DNA of 64,000 bases from Pontixanthobacter luteolus (GCF_009828095.1 NZ_WTYP01000002.1:5001-69000), one strand, 5' to 3'. Positions 36,559-44,848 are shown, counted from the first letter of the stretch. Numbers and translations are program-made. Notes: generated by a model from the letters alone, not told the origin.

Positions 36559-36604
36559 TGGTGCCGCTTAGAGGATTCGAACCTCTGACCCCATCATTAC
36601 GAAT
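36559..36604. repeat. attR, 46-bp direct repeat within tRNA-Thr
   Basis: Identical to the left copy. Here it is the 3' part of the complete tRNA-Thr gene, so the island restores the tRNA on integration. The identity ends within the anticodon stem-loop on one side and at the CCA terminus on the other. Confidence 0.93.
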
Positions 36605-36634
36605 GATGTGCTCTACCGACTGAGCTAAAGCGGC
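36559..36634 (-). tRNA. tRNA-Thr (anticodon CGT)
   Basis: A 76-base cloverleaf: acceptor GCCGCTT pairs with AAGCGGC, D-arm region TAGCTCAGTCGGTAGAGC, anticodon loop TTCGTAA between CATCA and TGATG, T-loop GGTTCGAATCC, CCA encoded. The CGT anticodon reads ACG. Its 3' half from the anticodon loop is supplied by the island attR, so the gene is intact after integration. Confidence 0.97.
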
Positions 36635-36675
36635 TCCGGCGGGGTCGATGGCCTGCGCCTGACCCGCTTGATGTC

Positions 36676-36749
36676 TGGAGGCCCGAGCCGGAATCGAACC
36701 GGCGTGCACGGATTTGCAATCCGCTGCGTCACCACTCCGCCATCGGGCC
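36676..36749 (-). tRNA. tRNA-Cys (anticodon GCA)
   Basis: A 74-base cloverleaf: acceptor GGCCCGA pairs with TCGGGCC, D-arm TGGCGGAGTGGTGACGCA, anticodon GCA in ATTGCAAAT, T-loop GGTTCGATTCC, CCA encoded. It lies 41 bases upstream of the tRNA-Thr gene on the same strand, so both are probably in one transcript. Confidence 0.96.
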
Positions 36750-36885
36750 TCTGTTCCCATGGGCAAGGCCCATGGCGGAAGCGGGCATCTAGCGTCTCGC
36801 GCACTGATAGGCAATGCGATTCTTGCCGGTCTGCCGATAGTAAAAGCGGGCTGGCACATCAGACGCGTTTCGCTATGAAACCTGA

Positions 36886-37665
36886 ATGAGTGTGAACAGT
36901 CTGATAGATCCGATTACCGCTGCTGGTGGCAGCGTAACACTGAACAACGCCGAAAGCTGGATGCAGGGCCGCACGCTGTATGGCGGCGCGTCCGCCTTGA
37001 TCGCATACACCGCAGCTATCCGGGCCTTTCCCGATCTTCCCCCGCTCCGCGCGGGCCAAGTGGGTTTCGTCGCACCGGTGGGTGAGACATTCGAACTGCG
37101 CAGCGAGATGATCCGGCAGGGCCGCAATGTCGCACAATTGCGGAGCGAAATCCTTTCAGAAGGAAAGGTAGCGCTGACCGCGTTCTGGCTGTTTGGCACA
37201 GCGCGCGAACCGAATGCTGTCCATCCTGCACCCCTCCCCAGCCCCGATCCCGGCAGACCGGAAGATTCGCGGCCGGCCAACACCGACCGCGCACCTGAAT
37301 TCCTGCGCAACAATTACGATGTGCATTATACGGCCGAACGGCGCGGGGCAGACGAGCCCGTGGTCAGGCGCTGGACCCGGCTGAAAGAGCCCGCAGACAT
37401 CGATCCGATCTCCGAACTCATCCTGATGGGCGACACGCTACCCCCGTCAGCTGCACGGATCATGCAGCGGCGCGGACCGATCAGTTCAATCAACTGGTCG
37501 TTCAACCTGCTCGATCACCAGCCCAAGACGCGCGATGGCTGGTGGCTGGCAGAAACAGCCAGCGACCACGCCGACGAAGGTTATTCGAGTGAGCGCCTGC
37601 GGCTATGGAATGCCGATGGGAAGCAGATGCTGTCCGGCATTCAGGCAGTTGCGATTTTTGGCTAG
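36886..37665 (+). CDS. acyl-CoA thioesterase family protein (double hotdog)
   Basis: A 259-residue cytoplasmic protein resembling TesB-like thioesterases: an N-terminal hotdog half (LNNAESWMQGRTLYGGASAL, then GFVAPVGETFEL and ALTAFWLFGTAREPN) and a second half (VRRWTRLKEP, SSINWSFNLLDHQP, WWLAETASDHADEGYSS). The second half carries the usual Asp/Gln region. It should hydrolyse medium- or short-chain acyl-CoAs. It stands between the tRNA pair and a convergent crotonase gene, which suggests a role in fatty acyl-CoA turnover, though the two are not in one operon. Confidence 0.82.
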   Translation: MSVNSLIDPITAAGGSVTLNNAESWMQGRTLYGGASALIAYTAAIRAFPDLPPLRAGQVGFVAPVGETFELRSEMIRQGRNVAQLRSEILSEGKVALTAFWLFGTAREPNAVHPAPLPSPDPGRPEDSRPANTDRAPEFLRNNYDVHYTAERRGADEPVVRRWTRLKEPADIDPISELILMGDTLPPSAARIMQRRGPISSINWSFNLLDHQPKTRDGWWLAETASDHADEGYSSERLRLWNADGKQMLSGIQAVAIFG

Positions 37666-37677
37666 CGCGCCGACGCG

Positions 37678-38484
37678 CTAGACGTCTTCAAACTTTGGCG
37701 CACGCTTGGCCATCCCGGCCATCACAGCCTCGATCTGATTTTTCGTGCGCATGATGCCGTGCTGCTCGATGCTTTCTTCCATCAGCAATTCGTCGCCCGC
37801 AGTATCGGCCATCTTGTTGTGCAGCCGTTTGGCCGCGCGAATTGCGTGCGGGTTGCGATTGGCAATTTCGGTCGCAATCGCAGTGGCCCGGGCATGCGGA
37901 TCGCTGTCCACGAAAGTCGCCAAGCCATATTCCTGCGCTTCTTCGCCGGTGAACTGGCGGTTCGTGTAGACCAGTTCCCTCAGCACATCGTCACGCACCA
38001 TGCCGCGCCACAACGCGTAACCGCCCATGTCCGGTACCAGGCCCCATTTGAGTTCCATGATCGCCATGCGGGAATCGGGCGCAGCAACCCGGATGTCCGC
38101 ACCGCTGGCAATTTGCATGCCGCCGCCGAAACACACGCCGTGGATCGCGCAGATCACCGGGACGGGCAGCTTGCGCCACTGGGTTGCGACCTGCTGGAAC
38201 TTGTTCGAATTGCCGAAGGTTCGCTCGGTCAGAGAAGGCTCGTCGGATGATGGTTCGCGGCCGAAGCTCGACGTGTCGAGGCCCGCACAGAAGCTTGCCC
38301 CTTCGCCCGAAAGCACAACCGCCCGCAGGCCTTTCATAGTGTGCAATGCCTGACCGGCCTTGATGATCTGTTCGAACATCTCCGGATCCAGCGCGTTCAT
38401 CTTATCGGCGCGGGTTAGACGGACCTGCGCAACACCGTCATCGCCGAGTTTGATCGAGACACGCTCGTTCTGCTGAAATTCCAT
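37678..38484 (-). CDS. enoyl-CoA hydratase/isomerase (crotonase) family protein
   Basis: A 268-residue crotonase-fold enzyme. The oxyanion-hole segments are GEGASFCAGLDTSSF and CAIHGVCFGGGMQIASGADI, and LKWGLVPDMGGYALW carries the catalytic loop; the Glu normally seen there in hydratases is less obvious, so the exact reaction is open (hydratase, isomerase or another acyl-CoA reaction). The start is the ATG at 38484 with AGG eight bases upstream; a GTG three codons earlier is possible. It converges on the thioesterase gene with a 12-base gap. Confidence 0.85.
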   Translation of the reverse strand: MEFQQNERVSIKLGDDGVAQVRLTRADKMNALDPEMFEQIIKAGQALHTMKGLRAVVLSGEGASFCAGLDTSSFGREPSSDEPSLTERTFGNSNKFQQVATQWRKLPVPVICAIHGVCFGGGMQIASGADIRVAAPDSRMAIMELKWGLVPDMGGYALWRGMVRDDVLRELVYTNRQFTGEEAQEYGLATFVDSDPHARATAIATEIANRNPHAIRAAKRLHNKMADTAGDELLMEESIEQHGIMRTKNQIEAVMAGMAKRAPKFEDV

Positions 38485-38576
38485 GCTCGTCACCTGCCGA
38501 TTCTTTCTGATTATCGATTGGCAGACATGGTTGCGGATGCGGCGTTTGCTGTCCAGACCTTCTTGGGCTCTGCGCC

Positions 38577-39158
38577 TCAGAAGCGTCCGCCAGACCGCAT
38601 GCTGTAGGCGCGGTCGGACGTCACGATCAGGTGATCGACAACCTTGATACCCAGCACCTGAGCGGTCAGCGCCAACTGCCGGGTGGAATTCACGTCGTCA
38701 TCGCTGGGGCGGCAATCGCCGGACGGGTGGTTATGGGCGAGCAGGATCTTGCTGGAATCCAGCGTCAGCGCCCGTTTGAACAGCCTGGAAACATCGCAGC
38801 GGACCTGGTGGTCATTGCCCCAGCCCATCTCCTCATCGACCAGGTAGCGCTGCTCCGCGTCGCAAAATACGACCAACAAACGTTCCTCGTTCGCCCGGCA
38901 CAGGCGCGAGCGCAGATAGATCAGCAATTGCGGATTAAGCGGGTCGACCGGAACGGATTGCAGTTGTTCGCGCTGCGCAGCCTCTACGATGGTTTTGGCA
39001 GCGACCAGCATTTCGCAGGCATTACCGAACTGTCCGCCGACTTCGCGCAATTCCGAAGGGGGCGCGGCAAGCGCCTGTGCGAGCGACCCGAAACGGCCCT
39101 TCAAAACTTCTGCTAGCTCGCCCGAGCGCTCTCCCGCGAAGGGCGAGAGGAGCTCCGC
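38577..39158 (-). CDS. RadC-like JAB/MPN domain protein (short)
   Basis: A protein of about 193 residues with the RadC JAB domain: LLVVFCDAEQRYLVDEEMGW, the zinc-binding JAMM motif HNHPSGDCRPSDDD, and a DHLIVTSD tail. Upstream is a reduced UPF0758 N-terminal region (GRFGSLAQALAAPPSELREV). Full-length RadC (about 224 residues) has a helix-hairpin-helix region that is mostly absent, so this is a shortened form. The start is uncertain: ATG at 39158 or an upstream one at 39206; both overlap the previous gene. RadC proteins are not firmly tied to DNA repair. Confidence 0.75.
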   Translation of the reverse strand, partial: AELLSPFAGERSGELAEVLKGRFGSLAQALAAPPSELREVGGQFGNACEMLVAAKTIVEAAQREQLQSVPVDPLNPQLLIYLRSRLCRANEERLLVVFCDAEQRYLVDEEMGWGNDHQVRCDVSRLFKRALTLDSSKILLAHNHPSGDCRPSDDDVNSTRQLALTAQVLGIKVVDHLIVTSDRAYSMRSGGRF

Positions 39159-39571
39159 CATTGCCTGTAATTGCCGTGGAGGCTGACCCGCCGGTGGTGC
39201 AACCATATCCCGAACGCCAGGATGATGATCTGAAAATAGAACGGACCCATGTAGAGGATCGCGTAGGCAATCGGAGAGATCGTCTCCACCAGTTCCCGCG
39301 CCAGATGTGCCAGGAATGCCAGAATTTGTAAGCCAGCCAGCCATAGGGTGTACATCCGGTTGGCCCGCAGTGCGATTACGATCATCGCGGCGCATGCGGA
39401 CAAATCTATAAACAGATGTCCGAAATCCACACCTTGCAAGGAGAGATCACGGGCAACGAACAAATGGTACACGTCATCGGACAGGATCATCCAGAGTAGT
39501 ACCAGGCTCATTCCTCGTTCCGGCCCGCGTCCGAAACGAAACGCGGCGAGGACGAGGAGGAAAACCGCCAC
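39113..39571 (-). CDS. small membrane protein of unknown function
   Basis: A 152-residue protein with about four hydrophobic segments (VAVFLLVLAAFRF, LIDLSACAAMIVIALRA, LWLAGLQILAFLAHLA, MGPFYFQIIILAFGIWL) and a basic, Ser/Arg-rich tail (RQWRSSSRPSRESARAS) that overlaps the start region of the RadC-like gene. The GTG start at 39571 has no strong ribosome binding site. The conserved look of LLWMILSDDVYHL suggests a real protein, but I recognise no family. It may be translated together with the downstream RadC-like protein. Confidence 0.6.
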   Translation of the reverse strand: MAVFLLVLAAFRFGRGPERGMSLVLLWMILSDDVYHLFVARDLSLQGVDFGHLFIDLSACAAMIVIALRANRMYTLWLAGLQILAFLAHLARELVETISPIAYAILYMGPFYFQIIILAFGIWLHHRRVSLHGNYRQWRSSSRPSRESARAS

Positions 39572-39638
39572 CGACTGCCCAATTTCCCGATATTCGTTCC
39601 AGAAATTTAGCGCAGCCAGAGCATTACCTTCCGCTTCT

Positions 39639-39977
39639 TCAGGTGAGCTCGCTCTCTACCAAAACAGCGTCGAGCGCGGAAGCAGGGATTACAGTGGGGA
39701 CGCCTTCGTCCGACCCGGCATGTTCACGATAAATCTTACTCAGTTCGTCATGCACGCGCAGCAGGCTGGTCGACATCGACATCGCTTGCTGTTCAGCCTG
39801 GGTCAGACGAAGAACCGCCTTCTGGCCAACATCGATTGCGATGTCAGGATTTTGGCGGGCTGAAATCATCGCCTGCTTGAGCTTGGAACATGCGATCATC
39901 GCTTCATCCGAAAGGGCTTCGGCTTCGCGGATCAGCTTTTTAATGTTCAAGGCGTCATTGCGCATTGTGTCGTTCAT
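39639..39977 (-). CDS. hypothetical helical protein
   Basis: A 112-residue protein predicted to be mostly alpha-helical (IKKLIREAEALSDEAMIACS, AVLRLTQAEQQAMSMSTSLL, VHDELSKIYREHAG), without signal or membrane segment. No family recognised. It is followed by a small membrane protein gene 67 bases later and preceded by a membrane-bound HTH gene 40 bases earlier, so the three may form a transcription unit. The Met- and Ala-rich helices could support self-association. Function unknown. Confidence 0.65.
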   Translation of the reverse strand: MNDTMRNDALNIKKLIREAEALSDEAMIACSKLKQAMISARQNPDIAIDVGQKAVLRLTQAEQQAMSMSTSLLRVHDELSKIYREHAGSDEGVPTVIPASALDAVLVESELT

Positions 39978-40016
39978 TGAAAATCTCCGGCGGGTTGAGA
40001 CCCGCGAAGATTACAT

Positions 40017-40568
40017 TCACGAGTCTTGAGAACTCGCGTCGATGGAGGCTTTTCCGTCCAGAACTTCGCCGACCGATACAGCCGCCGAAACGACCAGGAT
40101 GATCGCGGCGACCACTCCGAAAGCGATGCCGATCATTGCAGCCAAGCGCAAAAGAACGGCGTTTTCACCATCTAACGCAGTTGGGACGACCACCGGCTCC
40201 CGGGGTCCTGACCAAGGCACATCGATGAGGACGTGATGCGCATCAGAAAGGACGATCTCGCCGGGGTCGACCCGAGAACCCTGATCGGGGAAGATCGGTT
40301 CATCCGGCAGCTGAGAATTCCTGTATATAGGTTTTCTATAGGGGTCTTCGCCCTTGTATTCGTAGTCTGGTTCCGCCCTGTACGCCTCGACCAGCGCATT
40401 GAGGCTTTCCGCCTCGAATTTATCCTTCAGTGCACGGATATGCTGGTTTATGCGCGCCTCGGACACGCCGAGTTCGGCGGCGATTACCTTGATTGGCACG
40501 CGCCGATCCACACGCTCGAGCACGGCGCGTTGCTTCTCGGTCAGGTCAAGAGTGGCTGCCGATGTCAT
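40017..40568 (-). CDS. LuxR-type HTH protein with C-terminal membrane anchor
   Basis: A 183-residue protein. Residues 8-55 form a LuxR/GerE-like HTH: LTEKQRAVLERVDRRVPIKV, then AAELGVSEARINQHIRALKD. A Pro-rich linker follows (YEYKGEDPYRKPIYRN), and near the C-terminus there is one transmembrane segment (LAAMIGIAFGVVAAIILVVS). A DNA-binding domain tethered to the membrane is unusual for this family and recalls the organisation of ToxR/CadC-like proteins, though reversed in sensor content. The ATG at 40568 fits the HTH start; a TTG nine codons earlier is possible. Targets unknown. Confidence 0.72.
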   Translation of the reverse strand: MTSAATLDLTEKQRAVLERVDRRVPIKVIAAELGVSEARINQHIRALKDKFEAESLNALVEAYRAEPDYEYKGEDPYRKPIYRNSQLPDEPIFPDQGSRVDPGEIVLSDAHHVLIDVPWSGPREPVVVPTALDGENAVLLRLAAMIGIAFGVVAAIILVVSAAVSVGEVLDGKASIDASSQDS

Positions 40569-40682
40569 GGGTGAGGGAATGTCCTCATGGTGCAAAGAGT
40601 AAATTATTGTTCACGCCGAATCAACGCACAGAGGCACCGATTCGGTCCAGACAATAAAAATCCTTATATTTGAGCGAAGCGT

Positions 40683-41873
40683 TCAGCCATTTACGCCAAG
40701 CGAGGTAAGGTAACGCTTAACGTTACGCGCAGCCTGCCTAAGTCTTTGCTCATTTTCGACCATGGCGATTCGCACAAACCCCTCGCCCATCTCGCCGTAA
40801 CCTACGCCCGGGGCGACAGCTACTTCAGCATTGGTAAGAAGTTGCTTGGAAAATTCCAGGCTTCCCATGTCTTTGAGCGCTGGCGGCAACGGCGCCCAGG
40901 CAAACATCGAGGCGGGCGGTGGCGGAATATCCCAACCGGCACGGCCAAATGCCTCGACCATCACGTCGCGCCGCTTCTGATACAGCAGCCGGTTGGATTC
41001 GACGATATCCTGCGGGCCGTTCAGTGCCGCACAGGCGGCGGCCTGAATCGGGGTGAAGGCGCCATAATCGAGATAGGATTTCACGCGCGTCATCGCCGCG
41101 ATGAGTTGTTTGTTGCCCACTGCAAAACCCATGCGCCAGCCGGCCATCGAATATGTCTTCGACATGGACGTGAATTCAACCGCGACATCCTTCGCGCCGG
41201 GAACTTGCATGATCGACGGTGTCGGATTGCCATCATAATACAGCTCTGAATAGGCGAGGTCGGACAGGATCCAGACCTCGTTCTCCTTTGCCCACGCCAC
41301 AAGTCGTTCGTAAAATGCCAGATCGACCACTTCCGCAGTCGGATTGGACGGATAATTCACCACCAGTACGCTGGGCCGCGGGACGGTGAACGCCATGGCA
41401 TTTTCCAGCGCGCGCCAGTATTCTTCATCGGGCGTCGTCGGAACTGCGCGGATCGTTGCACCGGCAATGATGAAACCAAACGTATGGATCGGATAGGATG
41501 GATTTGGCGCCAGAATAACGTCGCCCGGGGCAGTGATCGCATTCGCCAGGCTGGCCAGACCTTCTTTCGAACCCATGGTCACGACGATTTCTGTTTCAGG
41601 ATCGACATCGACGCCAAACCGCCGAGCATAGTAATTCGCCTTGGCCTTGCGCAGCCCGGGAATGCCTTTTGACTGCGAATATCCATGCGCATCTGGCTTC
41701 TGCGCAACTTCGCACAGCTTCTCTATCACATGCGCCGGCGGCGGCTGGTCGGGATTACCCATCCCCAGGTCGATAATGTCGCGCCCTTCATGCCGCGCGG
41801 CTGCCCGCATCGCGTTCACTTCGGCGATGACATAGGGTGGCAGTCGTTTCATGCGGTAGAAGTCGGTGTTCAT
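40683..41873 (-). CDS. alaC: PLP-dependent aminotransferase (AlaC-like)
   Basis: A 396-residue class I/II aminotransferase. It begins MKRLPPYVIAEVNAMRAAAR and IIDLGMGNPDQPPP, shows GYSQSKGIPGLR and NPSYPIHTFGF, and carries the PLP Lys in SMSKTYSMAGWRMGF. These blocks match the glutamate-pyruvate aminotransferase AlaC, which makes alanine from pyruvate. It stands alone between the HTH gene and the divergent PHA synthase gene. Related LL-DAP or aspartate-type aminotransferases share the fold, but the motifs fit AlaC best. Confidence 0.88.
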   Translation of the reverse strand: MNTDFYRMKRLPPYVIAEVNAMRAAARHEGRDIIDLGMGNPDQPPPAHVIEKLCEVAQKPDAHGYSQSKGIPGLRKAKANYYARRFGVDVDPETEIVVTMGSKEGLASLANAITAPGDVILAPNPSYPIHTFGFIIAGATIRAVPTTPDEEYWRALENAMAFTVPRPSVLVVNYPSNPTAEVVDLAFYERLVAWAKENEVWILSDLAYSELYYDGNPTPSIMQVPGAKDVAVEFTSMSKTYSMAGWRMGFAVGNKQLIAAMTRVKSYLDYGAFTPIQAAACAALNGPQDIVESNRLLYQKRRDVMVEAFGRAGWDIPPPPASMFAWAPLPPALKDMGSLEFSKQLLTNAEVAVAPGVGYGEMGEGFVRIAMVENEQRLRQAARNVKRYLTSLGVNG

Positions 41874-42031
41874 TTTGTTACCTGCAGGGCCTTTCGCTTG
41901 GAATTCCTATTCAGAAACAGAAGATCTGCTGTTTCAATGTTGTGACCTATCCAAGGTCAGCTACAATCACGCAAGCCGCAATCTATATCCAGAGATAGAT
42001 TCGTACCACGCCCTCGCACCGCAGGACTGTC

Positions 42032-43945
42032 ATGACCGACCCCAAAGATCCGACTGCCCCCTTCGCCGAACTGATGAAAGGCCAGGCGGCCATGATGCAA
42101 GGTATGCTGCAGCAATTCATGCCGGGGATGACTGGCGCCGCAGGGTCATCGCCATTCGCAGGTGCCGCACCGATGACGCCCGGCGCCATGGGTGCGCCAG
42201 CGGACATGGATCACTGGCACGAAGTGTTCGGCAAGCTGCAGAAAATGTGGATGGATCTGCAGGCTGAGCAAGCGCAATCGACAGAGCCGAAACTGGCGAT
42301 TGTCGATCCGCTCGAATGGTTTGGTGCAATGCAGAACTGGTATCGCCAGATGCCGATCACCGAACCTGCGAACCAGAAGAAGCTATGGGAAGACAGCCTT
42401 GAACTTTGGCAGACAGTGCTCGGCAGATACGGGATTGGGCCAGAAGCGGTCACCGAAGACGAGCGCGAGCTGCCGCGCAAGGACCGCCGCTTTGCCGATC
42501 GGCGGTGGAGCGACCAGCCTGCTTTTGCCCTGATCCACCAGACTTACCTGCTGATAGCCGAGCGGCTGTCCGGCATGGTCGATGAAATGGAAGGGCTGGA
42601 TGAAGGCCAGCGCGAACAGCTGCGCTTTGCCACCCGGGCGGTGACCGAGGCGTTGAGTCCGGCAAACTTTCCGATGCTCAACCCGATCGTGATCGAGAAG
42701 ACGCTGGAGCAGAAGGGCGAAAACCTGGTCAAGGGTATGGAGCATTTCGCGGCCGACATGAAAAAGGGGCAATTGACCCATGTCGATCCCGATGCGTTCG
42801 AACTCGGCAGGAATATCGCGGTTACCCCGGGCAAGGTCGTATACGAAACCGATCTCTACCAGTTGATCCAGTACACACCGACTACTGACGAAGTGCTGGA
42901 AACGCCGCTGGTGATTTTTCCGCCCTGGATCAACCGCTTCTATATTCTCGACCTCAATCCCAAAAAGAGCTTCATCCGCTGGGCCGTCGAACAAGGCGTG
43001 ACCACCTTCGTAGTCAGCTGGAAATCCGCGGACGAAAGCATGGCCGATGTCGTGTGGGACGATTACATTCGCGCGCAAATCGATGCGATCAACCACATTC
43101 GTGCACGGCTGAAGGTACCGTCTGTCCACACCATCGGTTACTGCGTGGCCGGCACTACGCTGGCAGCAACACTGGCGATCCTCCACCGCCGGGACGAACA
43201 GGACAAGGTCAAAAGCGCGACCTTCTTCACCGCTCAGGTCGATTTTGCAAAAGCAGGCGAATTGCTCAACTTCATTGATGACCGGCAGTTGTCAGGCATC
43301 GAGCAGCTGACCAATTGCGGCTATCTCGATGGCCGATACACTGCGGCGGCATTCAACATGCTCCGCGGCAGCGATCTGATCTGGAATTACTGGATCAACA
43401 ATTATCTGCTGGGCGAAGATTATCCGGCGTTCGACCTGCTGCACTGGAATGGCGATGTCACCAATCTGCCTGCCAAATGGCATCAGGAATATCTGCGCGA
43501 CCTCTACCGCGACAACAAGCTGGTGCAGAGCGATGCGTTAAGCGCCGACGGAACCGCTATCGATCTCAAGCTGGTCGAAACACCGTGCTATGTTCAGGCT
43601 GGCAAGGAAGACCATATAGCGCCTGCCGAAAGCGTCTGGCACATTACCGACCACTTTCAGGGGCCGATGCGTTTCGTGTTGGCAGGTTCGGGCCATATCG
43701 CCGGAGTGGTCAACCCGCCCGGATCGGGCAAGTATCAGTATTGGACCAACGAGGCGGATGTGTCTTCGTTGCAGGAATTCCGTGAGGGGGCGACAGAAAC
43801 GCCCGGCAGCTGGTGGCCCGACTGGATCGACTGGCTCAAACAGCAGGACAACACTCTTATACCCGCGACAGGCAAGCGAAAACCGGGCGGTAGAGGCGAC
43901 AAAATTATTGAAGACGCGCCTGGACGCTATGTGAAGAGCCGCTAG
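42032..43945 (+). CDS. phaC: class I poly(3-hydroxyalkanoate) synthase
   Basis: A 637-residue PHA synthase. The lipase-like box GYCVAGT contains the nucleophile Cys; catalytic Asp is in GKEDHIAP and His in GSGHIAGVVNPPGSGKY. The conserved TPLVIFPPWINRFYILDL-like region is present as VIFPPWINRFYILDL, followed by WAVEQGVTTFVVSWKSADES. The N-terminal 60 residues are Met/Pro/Gly-rich, a long flexible start often seen in sphingomonad enzymes. It polymerises 3-hydroxyacyl-CoA into cytoplasmic PHA granules. The phasin gene follows on the same strand from its own promoter. Length is at the upper end for class I synthases. Confidence 0.95.
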   Translation: MTDPKDPTAPFAELMKGQAAMMQGMLQQFMPGMTGAAGSSPFAGAAPMTPGAMGAPADMDHWHEVFGKLQKMWMDLQAEQAQSTEPKLAIVDPLEWFGAMQNWYRQMPITEPANQKKLWEDSLELWQTVLGRYGIGPEAVTEDERELPRKDRRFADRRWSDQPAFALIHQTYLLIAERLSGMVDEMEGLDEGQREQLRFATRAVTEALSPANFPMLNPIVIEKTLEQKGENLVKGMEHFAADMKKGQLTHVDPDAFELGRNIAVTPGKVVYETDLYQLIQYTPTTDEVLETPLVIFPPWINRFYILDLNPKKSFIRWAVEQGVTTFVVSWKSADESMADVVWDDYIRAQIDAINHIRARLKVPSVHTIGYCVAGTTLAATLAILHRRDEQDKVKSATFFTAQVDFAKAGELLNFIDDRQLSGIEQLTNCGYLDGRYTAAAFNMLRGSDLIWNYWINNYLLGEDYPAFDLLHWNGDVTNLPAKWHQEYLRDLYRDNKLVQSDALSADGTAIDLKLVETPCYVQAGKEDHIAPAESVWHITDHFQGPMRFVLAGSGHIAGVVNPPGSGKYQYWTNEADVSSLQEFREGATETPGSWWPDWIDWLKQQDNTLIPATGKRKPGGRGDKIIEDAPGRYVKSR

Positions 43946-43980
43946 TTCTGCTTTATAAACAATAGCTTGCAGGACTATGC

Positions 43981-44037
43981 TGCACTGCACAAAAACTTCT
44001 TGACTTCGCAGTCGCAATCCCTATTTTGTGCACTGCA
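43981..44037 (+). promoter_or_regulatory. phasin promoter flanked by TGCACTGCA repeats
   Basis: TTGACT (44000-44005) and TATTTT (44022-44027), 16 bases apart, make a sigma70-like promoter before the phasin gene. TGCACTGCA occurs at 43981-43989 and again at 44029-44037, bracketing it, and TGCTGCAC follows at 44047. The PHA repressor PhaR is known to bind TGC-rich sequences, so these are candidate PhaR operators. The regulator gene is not in the window. Confidence 0.45.
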
Positions 44038-44077
44038 ACAAAAGGGTGCTGCACCCGCGAAGCAAGAGGTACTGACC

Positions 44078-44848
44078 ATGGCTACCAACGCCAGTAAAAT
44101 CGATGCTGCTGCTGAAAAGGCATACGCCGAAGCTGCTGCCAAGAAGACAGACGCCAAGCCTGCTGCTGAAGACGCAAAGTCGGATGTCAGCGTGAAGGCA
44201 ATCGCGGAAGCCGTGAAGGCGGACGAACCTGCTCCGGCCAAGAAGGCACCCGCGAAGAAAAAGGCTCCGGCCAAAAAGAAAGCTGCGGCGAAGAAGGTTG
44301 CTGCCAAAAAGCCTGCAGCCAAGAAAACCGCAAAGAAAGCGCCTGCAAAACGCAAGGCCGCCGTCAAGAAAATCACGAAATCCCCCGCAAAGGAAACCAT
44401 TATGACCAAAGCACAGACCAAAGCCACCGATTACACCGCACAGGTAAAAGAAGGTCTCGCTGACCTGCAGACCCGCGCCAAGACGGTTTACGACAAGGGC
44501 ACCGAATACGCCGCTGAAATGGGCGAATTCACCAAGGGCAACGTCGAAGCAGTCGTTGAATCGGGCAAGATCCTCGCTTCCGGCATGCAGGACATGGGAA
44601 AGACCTATGTCGAAGACGCCAAGGGTGCAGTTGAAACCATGACCGCAGACGTCAAGGAAGTCGCAGCTGTTCGCTCGCCGACTGAATTCGTCCAGCTTCA
44701 GGGCAAGTTCGCTTCGCGCAATTTCGACGCAACCGTCGCTGCCGTTTCGAAGAACACCGAAGCATGGGTCAAGCTGGCTAACGAAGCATTCGCTCCGATT
44801 TCCAGCCGCATGAGCCTGGCTGCAGAAAAGATCCGCAAGGCTGCCTAA
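44078..44848 (+). CDS. phaP: phasin with N-terminal Lys/Ala/Pro-rich histone H1-like region
   Basis: A 256-residue granule protein. Residues 1-105 are rich in Ala and Lys with AKKxPAKK-type repeats (KKAPAKKKAPAKKKAAAKK, AAKKPAAKKTAKKAPAKRK), as in histone H1-like bacterial proteins. From about residue 109 a phasin domain begins (MTKAQTKATDYTAQVKEGLA, then FTKGNVEAVVESGKILASGM). It should coat PHA granules and, through the basic part, may bind DNA and help granule segregation, as PhaF does in Pseudomonas, where the basic repeats are at the other end. The internal Met at the phasin start could give a shorter form. Confidence 0.85.
   Translation: MATNASKIDAAAEKAYAEAAAKKTDAKPAAEDAKSDVSVKAIAEAVKADEPAPAKKAPAKKKAPAKKKAAAKKVAAKKPAAKKTAKKAPAKRKAAVKKITKSPAKETIMTKAQTKATDYTAQVKEGLADLQTRAKTVYDKGTEYAAEMGEFTKGNVEAVVESGKILASGMQDMGKTYVEDAKGAVETMTADVKEVAAVRSPTEFVQLQGKFASRNFDATVAAVSKNTEAWVKLANEAFAPISSRMSLAAEKIRKAA

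Larger units (their letters stand above)
19252..36604. mobile_element. genomic island integrated in tRNA-Thr(CGT)
   Basis: A 46-base exact direct repeat marks both ends. The right copy is the 3' part of an intact tRNA-Thr gene, from the anticodon loop to CCA; the left copy is the orphaned tRNA fragment. Inside are a P4-type tyrosine integrase, a RepA-like ATPase, a DUF4230 protein, small proteins without named families, several nucleases, an ABC operon and a probable defence block. The ABC operon region is visibly more AT-rich than the flanks. No conjugation genes are seen, so this is an integrative element that would need help to transfer. About 17.3 kb. Confidence 0.92.
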
